64,000 nt of DNA from Labrys okinawensis (GCF_002982075.1 NZ_PUEJ01000010.1:124001-188000), one strand, 5' to 3'. Counted from the first letter of the stretch, positions 51,731-60,576 are shown. The notes: generated from the letters alone by a model not told the origin. Numbers and translations are program-made.

Positions 51731-53818
51731 ATGAATGCGCAGGCAGCCCTTCTTGTCCCCGAGGAGTCCGTTCCACCGCCCGCCGATCGTCTCGCCGGAC
51801 TGAATGAGAACCAGCGCCGCGCGGTCGAACATGGTTCCGGCCAGCCGGCCGGTCCCCTCCTGATCATCGCCGGCGCCGGCTCGGGCAAGACCAACACGCT
51901 GGCGCATCGGGTTGCCCATCTCCTCGCCGAGGGGGCCGATCCCAGACGTATTCTCCTCTTGACCTTCTCACGCCGGGCCGCCTCCGAGATGATAAGGCGG
52001 GTCGGGCAGATCACCGCCAAGGTCATGGGCGCGAAGGGGGCGACGCTGAGCGAGGGCCTCACCTGGGCCGGCACGTTTCACGCCATCGGCGCCCGCCTTC
52101 TGCGCGAATATGCCTACCAGATCGGGCTCGATCCCTCCTTCACCATTCATGACCGGGAGGACTCCGCCGACCTGATCAACCTGGTGCGCTACGAACTCGG
52201 CTTCTCCAAGACGGAGAACCGCTTCCCGAGCAAAGGCACGTGCCTGGCCATTTATTCGCGTGTGGTCAACGCGCAGGACGACCTCGAAAACGTGCTGAAG
52301 GAGGCCTTTCCCTGGTGCCTTGCCTGGGCGGCGGAGCTTCGCAGCCTGTTCGCCGCCTATGTCGAGGCCAAGCTCGCCAACAATGTGCTCGACTATGACG
52401 ACCTGCTGCTGTGGTGGTCGCATATGGTGGCTGAGCCGATGATCGCCGCCGATATTTCGGTGCGTTTCGACCATGTCATGGTCGACGAATACCAGGACAC
52501 CAATCGCCTGCAATCCTCGATCCTCAAGGCGCTCAAGCCGGACGGAAAGGGCGTGACCGTGGTCGGCGACGACGCCCAGTCGATCTATTCCTTCCGCGCC
52601 GCCACTGTACGCAACATTCTCGACTTTCCGGCGCAGTTCTCGCCCGCGGCGGAGATCATCACGCTCGACCGAAACTACCGGTCGACCCAGCCCATCCTCG
52701 CGGCAGCCAACGCCGTGATCGCTCTTGCCAGCGAGCGCTTCACCAAGAATTTGTGGACGGACCGGCAATCGAGCGAACGCCCCCAGCTCGTCACCGTCCG
52801 CGACGAAGCGGGACAGGCCGATTTCGTGGCTGGCCAGATCCTGGAGAACCGCGAGGCCGGCATGACGCTCAAGCAGCAGGCGGTGCTGTTTCGCGCCTCC
52901 CATCACTCCGGCCCTCTCGAGGTCGAACTGACCCGTCGCAACATCCCCTTCGTGAAGTTCGGCGGGCTGAAATTCCTCGACGCCTCCCACGTCAAGGACA
53001 TGCTGGCGCTGCTGCGCTGGGCGCAGAACCCGCGGGACCGCGTTGCCGGTTTCCGCGTCCTGCAATTGCTGCCGGGCGTCGGCCCCACATCAGCCGCCAA
53101 TGTTCTCGATGCCGTCGGTGTCGACGATATCGCAGCCTTGCCGGCGCCGCCCCGCGCCGGGGCGGACTGGCCCGATTTCATCGAACTCGCCGCCAGCCTT
53201 CACAAGGGACCTAGCGACTGGCCCGGCGAGATCGAGCGTGTCCGGCGCTGGTACGAGCCCCATCTCGAGCGCATGCACGAGGATGCCGCGACGCGACGGG
53301 CCGATCTTCTCCAGCTCGAGCAGATCGCGGCGGGCTACGAATCGCGCGAACGCTTCCTCACCGAGCTGACGCTCGATCCGCCCGACGCCACCAGCGACGA
53401 GGCCGGAACGCCCTTGCGGGACGAGGACTATCTCATCCTCTCCACCATCCATTCGGCCAAGGGGCAGGAATGGAAAGCGGTGTTCGTGCTCAACACCGTG
53501 GATGGCTGCTTGCCGGCGGATCTTGCCGCCGGCACCAAGAATGATCTGGAAGAGGAGCGCCGGCTTCTCTATGTCGCGATGACGCGGGCGCGCGACAGCC
53601 TGCATCTCGTGATGCCGCAGCGCTTCTTCACCCATGGCCAGCCTTCCCAGGGCGACCGGCATGTCTACGCCAACCGCACCCGCTTCATTCCGTCTTCGAT
53701 CCTCGACCGCTTCCAACAAGTGATGTGGCCGAAGGTGGCGGCTTCAGGCACCCGACAACAAAGCGGCATCCACAGCTCGATCGACCTGCGCGACCGCATG
53801 CGCGGCATGTGGCGTTGA
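51731..53818 (+). CDS. UvrD/PcrA-type ATP-dependent DNA helicase
   Basis: 695-residue superfamily 1A helicase. Motif I is LLIIAGAGSGKTNTLAHRV (about 44-61), motif Ia is LLLTFSRRAASEM, motif II is HVMVDEYQDTNRLQ, motif III is VVGDDAQSIYSFR, motif IV is ITLDRNYRSTQ, motif V is LSTIHSAKGQEWKAVFV and motif VI is RRLLYVAMTRARDSLHLV. All are intact. It is somewhat shorter than canonical UvrD, so it may be a second helicase beside uvrD. The ATG at 51731 (MNAQAALLVPE) is chosen; the frame is open upstream without a better site. Confidence 0.92.
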   Translation: MNAQAALLVPEESVPPPADRLAGLNENQRRAVEHGSGQPAGPLLIIAGAGSGKTNTLAHRVAHLLAEGADPRRILLLTFSRRAASEMIRRVGQITAKVMGAKGATLSEGLTWAGTFHAIGARLLREYAYQIGLDPSFTIHDREDSADLINLVRYELGFSKTENRFPSKGTCLAIYSRVVNAQDDLENVLKEAFPWCLAWAAELRSLFAAYVEAKLANNVLDYDDLLLWWSHMVAEPMIAADISVRFDHVMVDEYQDTNRLQSSILKALKPDGKGVTVVGDDAQSIYSFRAATVRNILDFPAQFSPAAEIITLDRNYRSTQPILAAANAVIALASERFTKNLWTDRQSSERPQLVTVRDEAGQADFVAGQILENREAGMTLKQQAVLFRASHHSGPLEVELTRRNIPFVKFGGLKFLDASHVKDMLALLRWAQNPRDRVAGFRVLQLLPGVGPTSAANVLDAVGVDDIAALPAPPRAGADWPDFIELAASLHKGPSDWPGEIERVRRWYEPHLERMHEDAATRRADLLQLEQIAAGYESRERFLTELTLDPPDATSDEAGTPLRDEDYLILSTIHSAKGQEWKAVFVLNTVDGCLPADLAAGTKNDLEEERRLLYVAMTRARDSLHLVMPQRFFTHGQPSQGDRHVYANRTRFIPSSILDRFQQVMWPKVAASGTRQQSGIHSSIDLRDRMRGMWR

Positions 53819-53849
53819 GACCTGCGGGTGAGCGTGCCATGGTCCGGCC

Positions 53850-54548
53850 ATGTGCGGACGGATCATGCAGCGCAGCCCGGACCTGCCGGGCCTTCAGACG
53901 GAACCGGGAGCCACGCCGGAAGAGGTCGCTCGCGCCTGGGAAGCCCATTTCAATGGCGCGCCGGCGCAGTATTTCTGGGTGATCCGCCGCCAGCCCCGTG
54001 CTGCCGCCTATGTCCACGATCTCCTGCAATGGGGCCTCATACCCAACTGGGTGAAGGACCCCAGCGATTGGCCGAAGCCCATCAACGCCCGTTGCGAGGG
54101 CATCCAGACCAAACCCTCCTTCCGGGATGCCTACAAGGCCAGGCGCTGCCTTGTCCCGATCGATCTCTTCTTCGAATGGATGAAGATCCTCGAGCCGGAC
54201 GGCAAGCCGGTGAAAGGGGCCAAGCAGCCCTATGCCATCGCCATGAAGGATCGCCGCCCCTTCGCCGTCGCCGGCGTGTGGGAAAGCTGGGTCGACAGGG
54301 CCTCCGGCGAGATCACCCGCAGCTTCGCCATCGTCACCTGCCCGGCCAATGCGTTGATGGCGACGATCCACGACCGCATGCCGGTGATCCTGGCCCCGGA
54401 GAACCTTCGGCGCTGGCTCGACAACATCGAGCCCGATCCCTTCGACCTGATGGTGCCCTTTCCGCCCGAACTGATGGAGATCTGGCCGATTTCCTCGCGC
54501 GTGAACAGCCCGGCGAACAATGGGGAAGATATCGCGGCGCCGGTGTGA
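53850..54548 (+). CDS. SRAP/YedK family abasic-site DNA-protein crosslink protein
   Basis: 232-residue SOS-response-associated peptidase of the HMCES/YedK family, which forms a thiazolidine link from its Cys2 to abasic sites in single-stranded DNA. The catalytic Cys2 (MCGR) fixes the start. Other conserved residues are Asn79 in INARCE, Glu109 in FFEW, and His174 in HDRMPVIL. WGLIPNWVKD is the DNA-binding segment. The gene lies 31 bp after the helicase, so a DNA-damage unit is plausible. Confidence 0.92.
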   Translation: MCGRIMQRSPDLPGLQTEPGATPEEVARAWEAHFNGAPAQYFWVIRRQPRAAAYVHDLLQWGLIPNWVKDPSDWPKPINARCEGIQTKPSFRDAYKARRCLVPIDLFFEWMKILEPDGKPVKGAKQPYAIAMKDRRPFAVAGVWESWVDRASGEITRSFAIVTCPANALMATIHDRMPVILAPENLRRWLDNIEPDPFDLMVPFPPELMEIWPISSRVNSPANNGEDIAAPV

Positions 54549-54561
54549 GGCATGGGTTATC

Positions 54562-54669
54562 AGAGCGGACGGGACGTCTGCGGTCCCAGCCAATGTATCT
54601 CCCATGCAAACCTTGCTGGCATTATGCAGAAAACGCAGCGACTGGAACTGCGGACGTCCCGTCCGCTCT
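54562..54669. repeat. Imperfect inverted repeat between SRAP and copA
   Basis: Arms 54562-54589 and 54642-54669 are inverted copies of about 28 bp with three mismatches around about 50 nt. Each arm contains a further small palindrome, GCGGACGTCCCGTCCGC in the right arm. The pattern (a nested palindrome in each arm) parallels the unrelated-sequence element at 58633-58712. It lies 14 bp past the SRAP stop. Confidence 0.65.
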
Positions 54670-54728
54670 TGGAACACCACGCCTGCAAAGCAGAAAAGCG
54701 GACTGATACTCGGCGCTCCAAAGGTCCC

Positions 54729-54760
54729 TTGACCTTGCCATGACTGGAAGGTTTACCTAT
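54729..54760 (+). promoter_or_regulatory. copA: CueR-type copper-responsive promoter of copA
   Basis: A -35 TTGACC (54729-54734) overlaps the dyad ACCTTGCCATGACTGGAAGGT (54732-54752), nearly the CueR box ACCTTCC-N7-GGAAGGT of enterobacterial copA. A -10-like TACCTAT follows after a long spacer of about 19-20 bp, the hallmark of MerR-type promoters. The dyad overlaps the in-frame ATG at 54740, showing that the true start is downstream at 54791. Confidence 0.8.
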
Positions 54761-54790
54761 CTCGGCAATGACCTGGAAAGGGATTGCCCC

Positions 54791-57094
54791 ATGCCTTCGA
54801 CTTCGAGCTCCGCAACATTCGATATCGTCATCGAGGGCATGACCTGCGCGTCCTGCGTCCGCCGCGTTGAGAAAGCCATCGCTGCCGCGCCGGGTGTCGT
54901 GCAGGCGGCCGTCAACCTCGCCACCGAACGGGCTCAGGTCGCCTTCGAGGGGCCGGCCAATTTGCCGCCCGTGCTGGCCGCCATTGCCAGCGCGGGTTAT
55001 GGCGCCCATGTGGTCGAGGAAGACCGTGCGGAAGACCCCGAGCGCACGGCCCGCAAGGCGGAGATCGCCACGCTACGCCGTGATCTCGTGCTTGCCGCCC
55101 TGCTGACCGCGCCGGTTTTTCTGGTCGAGATGGGTGGGCATCTGGTACCGGCGCTCCACCACGTCATTCAGATGAATTGGGGCCAGTGGAACTGGTACGC
55201 GCAATTCGTGCTGATCAGCTTGGTGCTGTTCGGGCCGGGCCTGCGCTTCTTCGTCAGGGGCATTCCTGCCCTGCTGCGCGGCGCTCCGGACATGAACGCG
55301 CTGGTCTCGCTCGGCGCCGGCGCCGCCTGGCTGTTTTCGGTGGTCGCGACCTTCCTGCCCGCAGCCCTGCCGGAGGGCACGGCCTATGTCTATTTCGAGG
55401 CTGCCGGCGTCATCGTCACGCTGATCCTGCTCGGCCGCTATCTCGAGGCACGCGCCAAGGGCGAGACCAGCGAGGCGATCCGCAAACTGGCCGGTCTGCA
55501 GGCCAAGACGGCCCTGCGGCTGCGCGATGGCTCGGAGACCGAGGTACCGATCGCCGAGCTCCGGCCGGGAGACATCATCCGGGTCCGTCCCGGCGAGAAG
55601 ATCGCCGTCGACGGCGAAATCGTCGAAGGTTCCTCCTACGTGGACGAGTCGATGCTCTCCGGCGAGGCGATACCGGTTACCAAGGGCATCGGTGACGAAG
55701 TCATCGGGGGCACCCTCAACAAGACGGGCAGTTTCTCCTTCCGGGCAACCAAGGTGGGCTCGCAGACCGTCCTCGCCCAGATCATCCGCATGGTCGAGGC
55801 GGCCCAGGGCGCCAAGCTGCCGATCCAGGCGCTGGTCGACAAAGTGACGGCCTGGTTCGTGCCGGCCGTCATCGCCATCGCGGCGCTGACCTTCATCGCC
55901 TGGCTGCTGCTTGGCCCGAGCCCCGCCCTCACCTTCGCGCTCGTCAATGCGGTTGCCGTATTGATCATCGCCTGCCCGTGCGCCATGGGCCTGGCCACCC
56001 CCACCTCGATCATGGTGGCGACCGGGCGCGCGGCGGAACTCGGCGTGCTCTTCCGGCGCGGCGATGCCCTGCAGAGCCTGCGTGACGTCGGGATCGTCGC
56101 CTTCGACAAAACAGGCACCCTCACCCAGGGCAAACCCGCCGTCACCGACATCGAAACCGCCCCCGGCTTTTCGGAGAACGAGGCCCTCGCCTTGCTGGCT
56201 TCGGTGGAGGCGCGCTCGGAACATCCGCTTGCCACTGCGATCGTCGAGGCTGCCCGCGATCGTAATATCGACATCCCCGCGGCCACCGGTTTCGAGGCGA
56301 TCCCGGGACGCGGCGCCTCCGCCCAGGTCGACGGCCGGAAGATCTCGATCGGCTCGGCACGCTGGATGGCGGAACAGGGCATCGATGCCGGAAGGCTTTC
56401 CGCCCGGGCGCATACTCTCGGCGCACAGGCCAAGACGCCGCTTTTCGCGGTCGTCGACGGCAGGATCGCCGCGGTTGTCGCCGTCGCCGATCCGATCAAA
56501 CCCACGGCCAAGGCGGCCGTCGCCGCCCTCAAGGCACTCGGCATCGAGGTCGCGATGGTAACAGGCGATAGCCGGCAGACGGCGCAAGCGATAGCGGCAA
56601 GGCTCGGGATCGAAACCGTCGAGGCCGATGTGCTGCCTGACGGCAAGGCCCAGACGGTGAAGCGCCTTGCCGCCGATAGCCGCAAGATCGCCTTTGTCGG
56701 CGACGGCATCAACGATGCGCCTGCCCTCGCCACTGCCGATGTCGGCATCGCCATCGGCACGGGCACCGACGTCGCCATCGAAAGCGCGGCCGTGGTGCTG
56801 ATGGCGGGCGATCCCAACGGCGTCGTCAAAGCCATAGGACTGTCGCGGGCGACCATGCGCAATATCGCCCAGAACCTGTTCTGGGCCTTCGCCTACAACA
56901 TTGCGCTGATCCCTGTCGCCGCCGGCGCCCTCTACGCCGTCAACGGCACCCTGCTCTCGCCGATGCTGGCGGCCGGCGCCATGGCGCTCTCGAGCGTCTT
57001 TGTGGTGACCAACGCGCTCAGGCTCAGGGGTTTCCACCCCGCGGATTCCGCAGCACGGGCGAGCGGAAAGAAATACGTTAAATTATCTAATTAA
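54791..57094 (+). CDS. copA: Copper-exporting P1B-type ATPase
   Basis: 767-residue inner-membrane Cu(I) exporter. One N-terminal heavy-metal domain has GMTCASC (Cys19, Cys22). Eight membrane helices follow, with CPC in IIACPCAMGLATPTS on helix 6. The actuator has SGEAIPV, the phosphorylation site is DKTGTLTQGK, the nucleotide domain has the conserved SEHPLA, and the hinge is GDGINDAPALATADVGIAIGTGTD. The C-terminus ends SGKKYVKLSN. The ATG at 54791 has GGAAAGGG upstream. It is controlled by the CueR box at 54729-54760 and followed by cueR. Confidence 0.96.
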   Translation: MPSTSSSATFDIVIEGMTCASCVRRVEKAIAAAPGVVQAAVNLATERAQVAFEGPANLPPVLAAIASAGYGAHVVEEDRAEDPERTARKAEIATLRRDLVLAALLTAPVFLVEMGGHLVPALHHVIQMNWGQWNWYAQFVLISLVLFGPGLRFFVRGIPALLRGAPDMNALVSLGAGAAWLFSVVATFLPAALPEGTAYVYFEAAGVIVTLILLGRYLEARAKGETSEAIRKLAGLQAKTALRLRDGSETEVPIAELRPGDIIRVRPGEKIAVDGEIVEGSSYVDESMLSGEAIPVTKGIGDEVIGGTLNKTGSFSFRATKVGSQTVLAQIIRMVEAAQGAKLPIQALVDKVTAWFVPAVIAIAALTFIAWLLLGPSPALTFALVNAVAVLIIACPCAMGLATPTSIMVATGRAAELGVLFRRGDALQSLRDVGIVAFDKTGTLTQGKPAVTDIETAPGFSENEALALLASVEARSEHPLATAIVEAARDRNIDIPAATGFEAIPGRGASAQVDGRKISIGSARWMAEQGIDAGRLSARAHTLGAQAKTPLFAVVDGRIAAVVAVADPIKPTAKAAVAALKALGIEVAMVTGDSRQTAQAIAARLGIETVEADVLPDGKAQTVKRLAADSRKIAFVGDGINDAPALATADVGIAIGTGTDVAIESAAVVLMAGDPNGVVKAIGLSRATMRNIAQNLFWAFAYNIALIPVAAGALYAVNGTLLSPMLAAGAMALSSVFVVTNALRLRGFHPADSAARASGKKYVKLSN

Positions 57095-57177
57095 TTCAAA
57101 GGAATATAGAAAAAACCTCATCGCGATTCGAAGGTCGCGGTAGGGATTTCGTGGAAAAGACCGACAGGAAGAACCGC

Positions 57178-57606
57178 ATGAATATCGGTGAAGCATCCGC
57201 AGCCTCCGGCGTTTCAGCCAAGATGATCCGCTATTACGAATCCATCGGACTGGTGCCGAACGTGGCCCGCACCGAAGCCGGCTACCGGGTCTATGGCGAC
57301 AGTGACATCCACACGCTGCGTTTCATCCGGCGCAGCCGCGATCTCGGCTTTTCGGTCGAGCAGATGGAAACCCTGCTTGCCCTTTGGAGCGATCGCAGCC
57401 GGGCGAGCGCCGACGTCAAGCGTATCGCCGCGGCGCACATCACAGAGCTCGAACGCAAGGCGCGCGAGATCGAGGAAATGGCGAAAACCCTGCGTCACCT
57501 CGTCCATAATTGCCACGGCGACAGCCGGCCCAACTGCCCGATCCTCGAGGACCTCTCCCATGGCGAGGAGGCGGCGCCGCCCAAACCCAAGCGTCGCCGG
57601 GCGTGA
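57178..57606 (+). CDS. cueR: MerR-family copper regulator CueR
   Basis: 142-residue MerR activator. The winged helix runs MNIGEASAASGVSAKMIRYYESIGLVPNVARTEAGYRVYG, then a dimerisation helix. The metal-binding loop has Cys112 and Cys120 (C-x7-C) as in E. coli CueR, which fits Cu(I) or Ag(I) rather than divalent metals. The start is the ATG at 57178 with AGGAAG upstream; a GTG at 57151 would add nine residues. It follows copA by 83 A/T-rich bases and should activate it. Confidence 0.93.
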   Translation: MNIGEASAASGVSAKMIRYYESIGLVPNVARTEAGYRVYGDSDIHTLRFIRRSRDLGFSVEQMETLLALWSDRSRASADVKRIAAAHITELERKAREIEEMAKTLRHLVHNCHGDSRPNCPILEDLSHGEEAAPPKPKRRRA

Positions 57607-57636
57607 TGTCCAGGCCGAGGTGAGCTAATTTCCGAT

Positions 57637-58128
57637 ATGCCCGTTCAACCGATTCTGCGCTTTCCCGATCCGCGCCTGCGCCTCCCTGCGGCCCCTGTCA
57701 CCGCCTTTGACACCCACCTCGCCGCCCTCGTCCGGGATCTGCTCGACACCATGCGCGCCGCGTCGGGAATCGGCATCACAGCGCCTCATCTCGGCATTGC
57801 CAAACGGCTCACGGTCCTCGAACTGCCCGGCGAGAACAGGGTGCGCGTCTATGTCAATCCGCGCATACTGTGGTCGTCCGAGGAAAGCCAGCAGCATACC
57901 GAAGGCAGCGTTTCGATGCCCGGCGTAACCGAGACGATCGAACGGCCGGCCCGGGTGCGTGTGGCCTTTCAGACACTCAACGGGGCGGAGGAGACGGAGG
58001 AAGCCGATGGCCTGCTCGCCATCTGCCTGCAGCACGAAATCGACCAGCTCGACGGCATTTTCTGGATCCAGCGTCTATCGCGCCTGAAACGTGAAAGGCT
58101 GATCAAGCGTTTTCAGAAGCAATCCTGA
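57637..58128 (+). CDS. Peptide-deformylase-like protein lacking two metal ligands
   Basis: 163-residue protein of the peptide deformylase fold. All three family motifs are altered. Motif 1 reads GIGITAPHLG (normally GxGxAAxQ), motif 2 reads EGSVS with Ser91 in place of the metal-binding Cys, and motif 3 reads QHEIDQ with Gln137 replacing the second His of HExxH. His133 and Glu134 remain. A normal metal site is therefore unlikely, and it is probably not the housekeeping deformylase. A GAGGTGA site lies upstream of the ATG at 57637. It may be a binding protein or a diverged paralogue. It lies 30 bp after cueR. Confidence 0.85.
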   Translation: MPVQPILRFPDPRLRLPAAPVTAFDTHLAALVRDLLDTMRAASGIGITAPHLGIAKRLTVLELPGENRVRVYVNPRILWSSEESQQHTEGSVSMPGVTETIERPARVRVAFQTLNGAEETEEADGLLAICLQHEIDQLDGIFWIQRLSRLKRERLIKRFQKQS

Positions 58129-58226
58129 CGCGACCGGCTCCTCACACGACAAAATCTCGCCAGGGCTGTCGGCTTGGCCGAATGCCGATCGTCCTTGGGG
58201 AGATCGAAACAGGAGGAAGCTGAAAA

Positions 58227-58580
58227 ATGACCTATGTCGACGGTTTCGTTCTCGCCGTACCCAAGCAAAATCTCGAGGCCTATAAGGAAATGGCGCGTCT
58301 CGGCGGCCAGGTGTGGATGGAACATGGCGCGCTCAGCTATGTCGAATGCGTCGGTGACGATGTGCCCTACGGCGAAGTCACGTCCTTTCCGCGCGCCGTC
58401 CAGGCCAAGGAGGACGAGGTCGTCATCTTCTCCTGGGTGACCTATCGCTCGCGCGAGGAGCGCGACGCCGTCATGGCCAAGGTGATGGCCGATCCCCGCC
58501 TGGAGGGCAGCATGGCGAACGCGCCCTTCGACGGCAAGCGTATGATCTTCGGCGGCTTCACCAGCCTGATCGAGATGTAG
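58227..58580 (+). CDS. DUF1428 family protein
   Basis: 117-residue protein matching the DUF1428/YbaA-like family: MTYVDGFVLAVPKQNLEAYKEMARLGGQVWMEHGALSYVEC, then GEVTSFPRAVQAKEDEVVIFSWVTYRSREERDAVMAKVMADPR and FDGKRMIFGGF. It should be a small dimeric ferredoxin-like alpha+beta barrel protein. Function unknown. CAGGAGGAAG precedes the ATG. Confidence 0.9.
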   Translation: MTYVDGFVLAVPKQNLEAYKEMARLGGQVWMEHGALSYVECVGDDVPYGEVTSFPRAVQAKEDEVVIFSWVTYRSREERDAVMAKVMADPRLEGSMANAPFDGKRMIFGGFTSLIEM

Positions 58581-58632
58581 GCCAGATCGTCATCGCCGCT
58601 TGTTCATAGGGGTCAATCCAAGTCATCAGAAT

Positions 58633-58712
58633 TGGTGTGCCGATCTCCAGATCGGCATCTTTTCGACAGACATATCGCTACCCAGAATGCCGATCTGGAG
58701 ATCGGCACACCA
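58633..58712. repeat. Perfect 26-bp inverted repeat between convergent genes
   Basis: Arms 58633-58658 and 58687-58712 are perfect inverted copies around a 28-nt loop. Each arm is itself a palindrome (GCCGATCT CC AGATCGGC), so the element can fold as two small hairpins or one long one. The core is shared with the insert in the HMG-CoA lyase gene. It may also end transcription of the two converging genes. Confidence 0.85.
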
Positions 58713-58762
58713 GCATAAGCGCTCTTGTCCGTCAGGTTAACACACCGCCCGCCCTGTCCCCA

Positions 58763-59113
58763 TCAAGCCATCGCGGCGGCATAGCTATCCGGCTTGAAGC
58801 CGACCAGCAGCTTGCCGTTGCCGAGATCAAGTACGGGTCTTTTGATCATGGTCGGCTCGGCCAGCATGAGGTCGATCGCCTTGGCCCGGTCGATGCCCTG
58901 CCTGTCGCCCTCAGGCAAGGCGCGGAAGGTGGTGCTGGTTTTGTTGAGCAGCGTTTCCCAGCCGACCTTGTCCGCCCAGGCATTCAGATGCGCGCGATCG
59001 ATGCCCTCGGCCCGGTAATCGTGAAAGGCATAGGCCTTGCCATGGCTCTCGAGCCAGGTCCGCGCCTTCTTCATGGTATCGCAGGTCTTGATGCCGTAGA
59101 TCGTCACACTCAT
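58763..59113 (-). CDS. ArsC/Spx family reductase-like protein (YffB type)
   Basis: 116-residue thioredoxin-fold protein of the YffB/Spx group. YGIKTCDTMKKARTWLESHG holds the single active-site-type Cys, then YRAEGIDRAHLNAWADKVGWETLLNKTSTTFRAL and IKRPVLDLGNGKLLVGFKPDSY. True arsenate reductases have a different surrounding motif, and no ars genes are near. The start MSVTIYG at 59113 follows the MFS stop by one base, so the two are probably co-translated. Confidence 0.88.
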   Translation of the reverse strand: MSVTIYGIKTCDTMKKARTWLESHGKAYAFHDYRAEGIDRAHLNAWADKVGWETLLNKTSTTFRALPEGDRQGIDRAKAIDLMLAEPTMIKRPVLDLGNGKLLVGFKPDSYAAAMA

Positions 59114-59114
59114 G

Positions 59115-60344
59115 TCAGGTCCTGATTCCCGGGCTGGTTGATGCCTTCTTTTCCGTCGCGAAATAGAGCAATGCAAGCACCGGCAGGGCAAAGCCGAGCC
59201 AGGACGTCGCCGTCCAGCCGCCATGGGCGTAGGACCAGCCTCCCAGAGCGGAGCCGAGGGCACCGCCCGCGAAGAAGGTCGCCATATAGACGCCGTTGAG
59301 GCGGCTGCGATATTCCGCTCCCAGACTGTAGATCAGGCGCTGGCCGAGCACGACATTGGCTGAGACGCCGAAATCGAGCACGATCGCGGCAGTGACCAAA
59401 AGGCCGAGGGACAGGTTCGATCCCGGCTCGGCCAGATGGGTGAGCAGGAAGCTGACGGCGCCGAGCGTCATGGCGAAGGCCGAAGCCGGACGTACCCAGC
59501 CGCGGTCGGCGACCCGTCCGGCGATCGGGGCCGCCACCGCGCCTGCCGCCCCGGCCAGCGCGAACAGCGCGATGCCCGATTGCGTCATGCCGAAGGCGGG
59601 ACTCGCCAGCAGCAGCGGCGTGCAGGTCCAGAACACGCTGAAGGCGCCGAACATGCAGGCCTGATAGAGTGCGCGCCGGCGCAGGATCGGCGTGGTGCGC
59701 ATCAAGGTCGCCATCGAGAGCAGGAGCCTGCCGTAGGATGGGGCCGGCGGCGGCTGGCGTTTCGGCAGGGCGCGGGCCAATACCGCGCCCAGCACCAGCA
59801 TGGCAACGATGGAGACAAGAAACACCATGTGCCACGAACTGAAATAGGTGATCAGGCTCGATACCGGGCGGGCCAGCATGATGCCGACCATCAGCCCGCT
59901 CATTACATTGCCGACGACCCTGCCCCGCCTGGCCTCGGGCGCGAGATGCGCGGCAAAGGGTACGAGGATCTGCACCGCCACGGAACCGAGCCCGATCAGC
60001 AAGGCCGAGACCAGGAACTGCAGGCTGTCGCGGGCGAGCATGGCCCCTGCCAGAGCGATCACCGCCAGTCCCATAACCCAGAGAATGAGCTTGCGGTTCT
60101 CGATCAGATCGCCGAGCGGCACCAGGAACAGCAAGCCGGCACCGTAGCCGATCTGCGTCATCGTCACGATCAGCCCGGCCGCGCCGGGAGACATGCCGAG
60201 ATCGGCGCTGATCAAGCCGACCAGAGGCTGGGCATAATAGATATTCGCGGCGATGAGGCCACAGGCCGCCGCGATCAGCAGGGTAATCCAGCCCGAGGCC
60301 GCGGGCTCATGAGCCGTCTCGCCCCTCGTTGCAATGCGGGACAT
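59115..60344 (-). CDS. MFS transporter (YnfM/DHA1-like exporter)
   Basis: 409-residue protein with twelve predicted membrane helices. Family features are LIAANIYYAQPLVGLISADLG in helix 1, GYGAGLLFLVPLGDLIENRKLIL in the loop 2-3 signature region, and GRVADRGWVRPAS in the second half. It is most like the YnfM/putative drug or arabinose exporter group, so efflux of a small compound is likely and the substrate unknown. The ATG at 60344 is preferred to the TTG one codon earlier. Confidence 0.87.
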   Translation of the reverse strand: MSRIATRGETAHEPAASGWITLLIAAACGLIAANIYYAQPLVGLISADLGMSPGAAGLIVTMTQIGYGAGLLFLVPLGDLIENRKLILWVMGLAVIALAGAMLARDSLQFLVSALLIGLGSVAVQILVPFAAHLAPEARRGRVVGNVMSGLMVGIMLARPVSSLITYFSSWHMVFLVSIVAMLVLGAVLARALPKRQPPPAPSYGRLLLSMATLMRTTPILRRRALYQACMFGAFSVFWTCTPLLLASPAFGMTQSGIALFALAGAAGAVAAPIAGRVADRGWVRPASAFAMTLGAVSFLLTHLAEPGSNLSLGLLVTAAIVLDFGVSANVVLGQRLIYSLGAEYRSRLNGVYMATFFAGGALGSALGGWSYAHGGWTATSWLGFALPVLALLYFATEKKASTSPGIRT

Positions 60345-60576
60345 CAAATCTCACAAAAGAAAAAGGCATGCAGCCACCCGGTTACGGGAACGCGTCATGC
60401 GGAGCTGAACGGAATTCAGCGTCTCTTTTGTCACGGGCGATGCCGGCTTGGCCAGCCCCTGCCTGCTGAAAGCCAACATGATCGCGGAATACATCGTGTC
60501 ACCTCGCGCATTGCAGCGCGCACGGATGACATATTTGCCGGCAGGAGCGTACGCCTCGGTCATTGCGGCCCAGACA

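Noticed and set aside
55073..57037. Open frame of 654 codons on the minus strand opposite copA
   Set aside because: It is antisense to a complete CopA with all catalytic motifs, and its composition is that of a shadow frame.
60351..60563. 70-codon minus-strand frame between the MFS and ABC genes (MTEAYAPAGKYVIRA)
   Set aside because: No ribosome site, no recognised family and mixed composition. The spacer is more likely untranslated.
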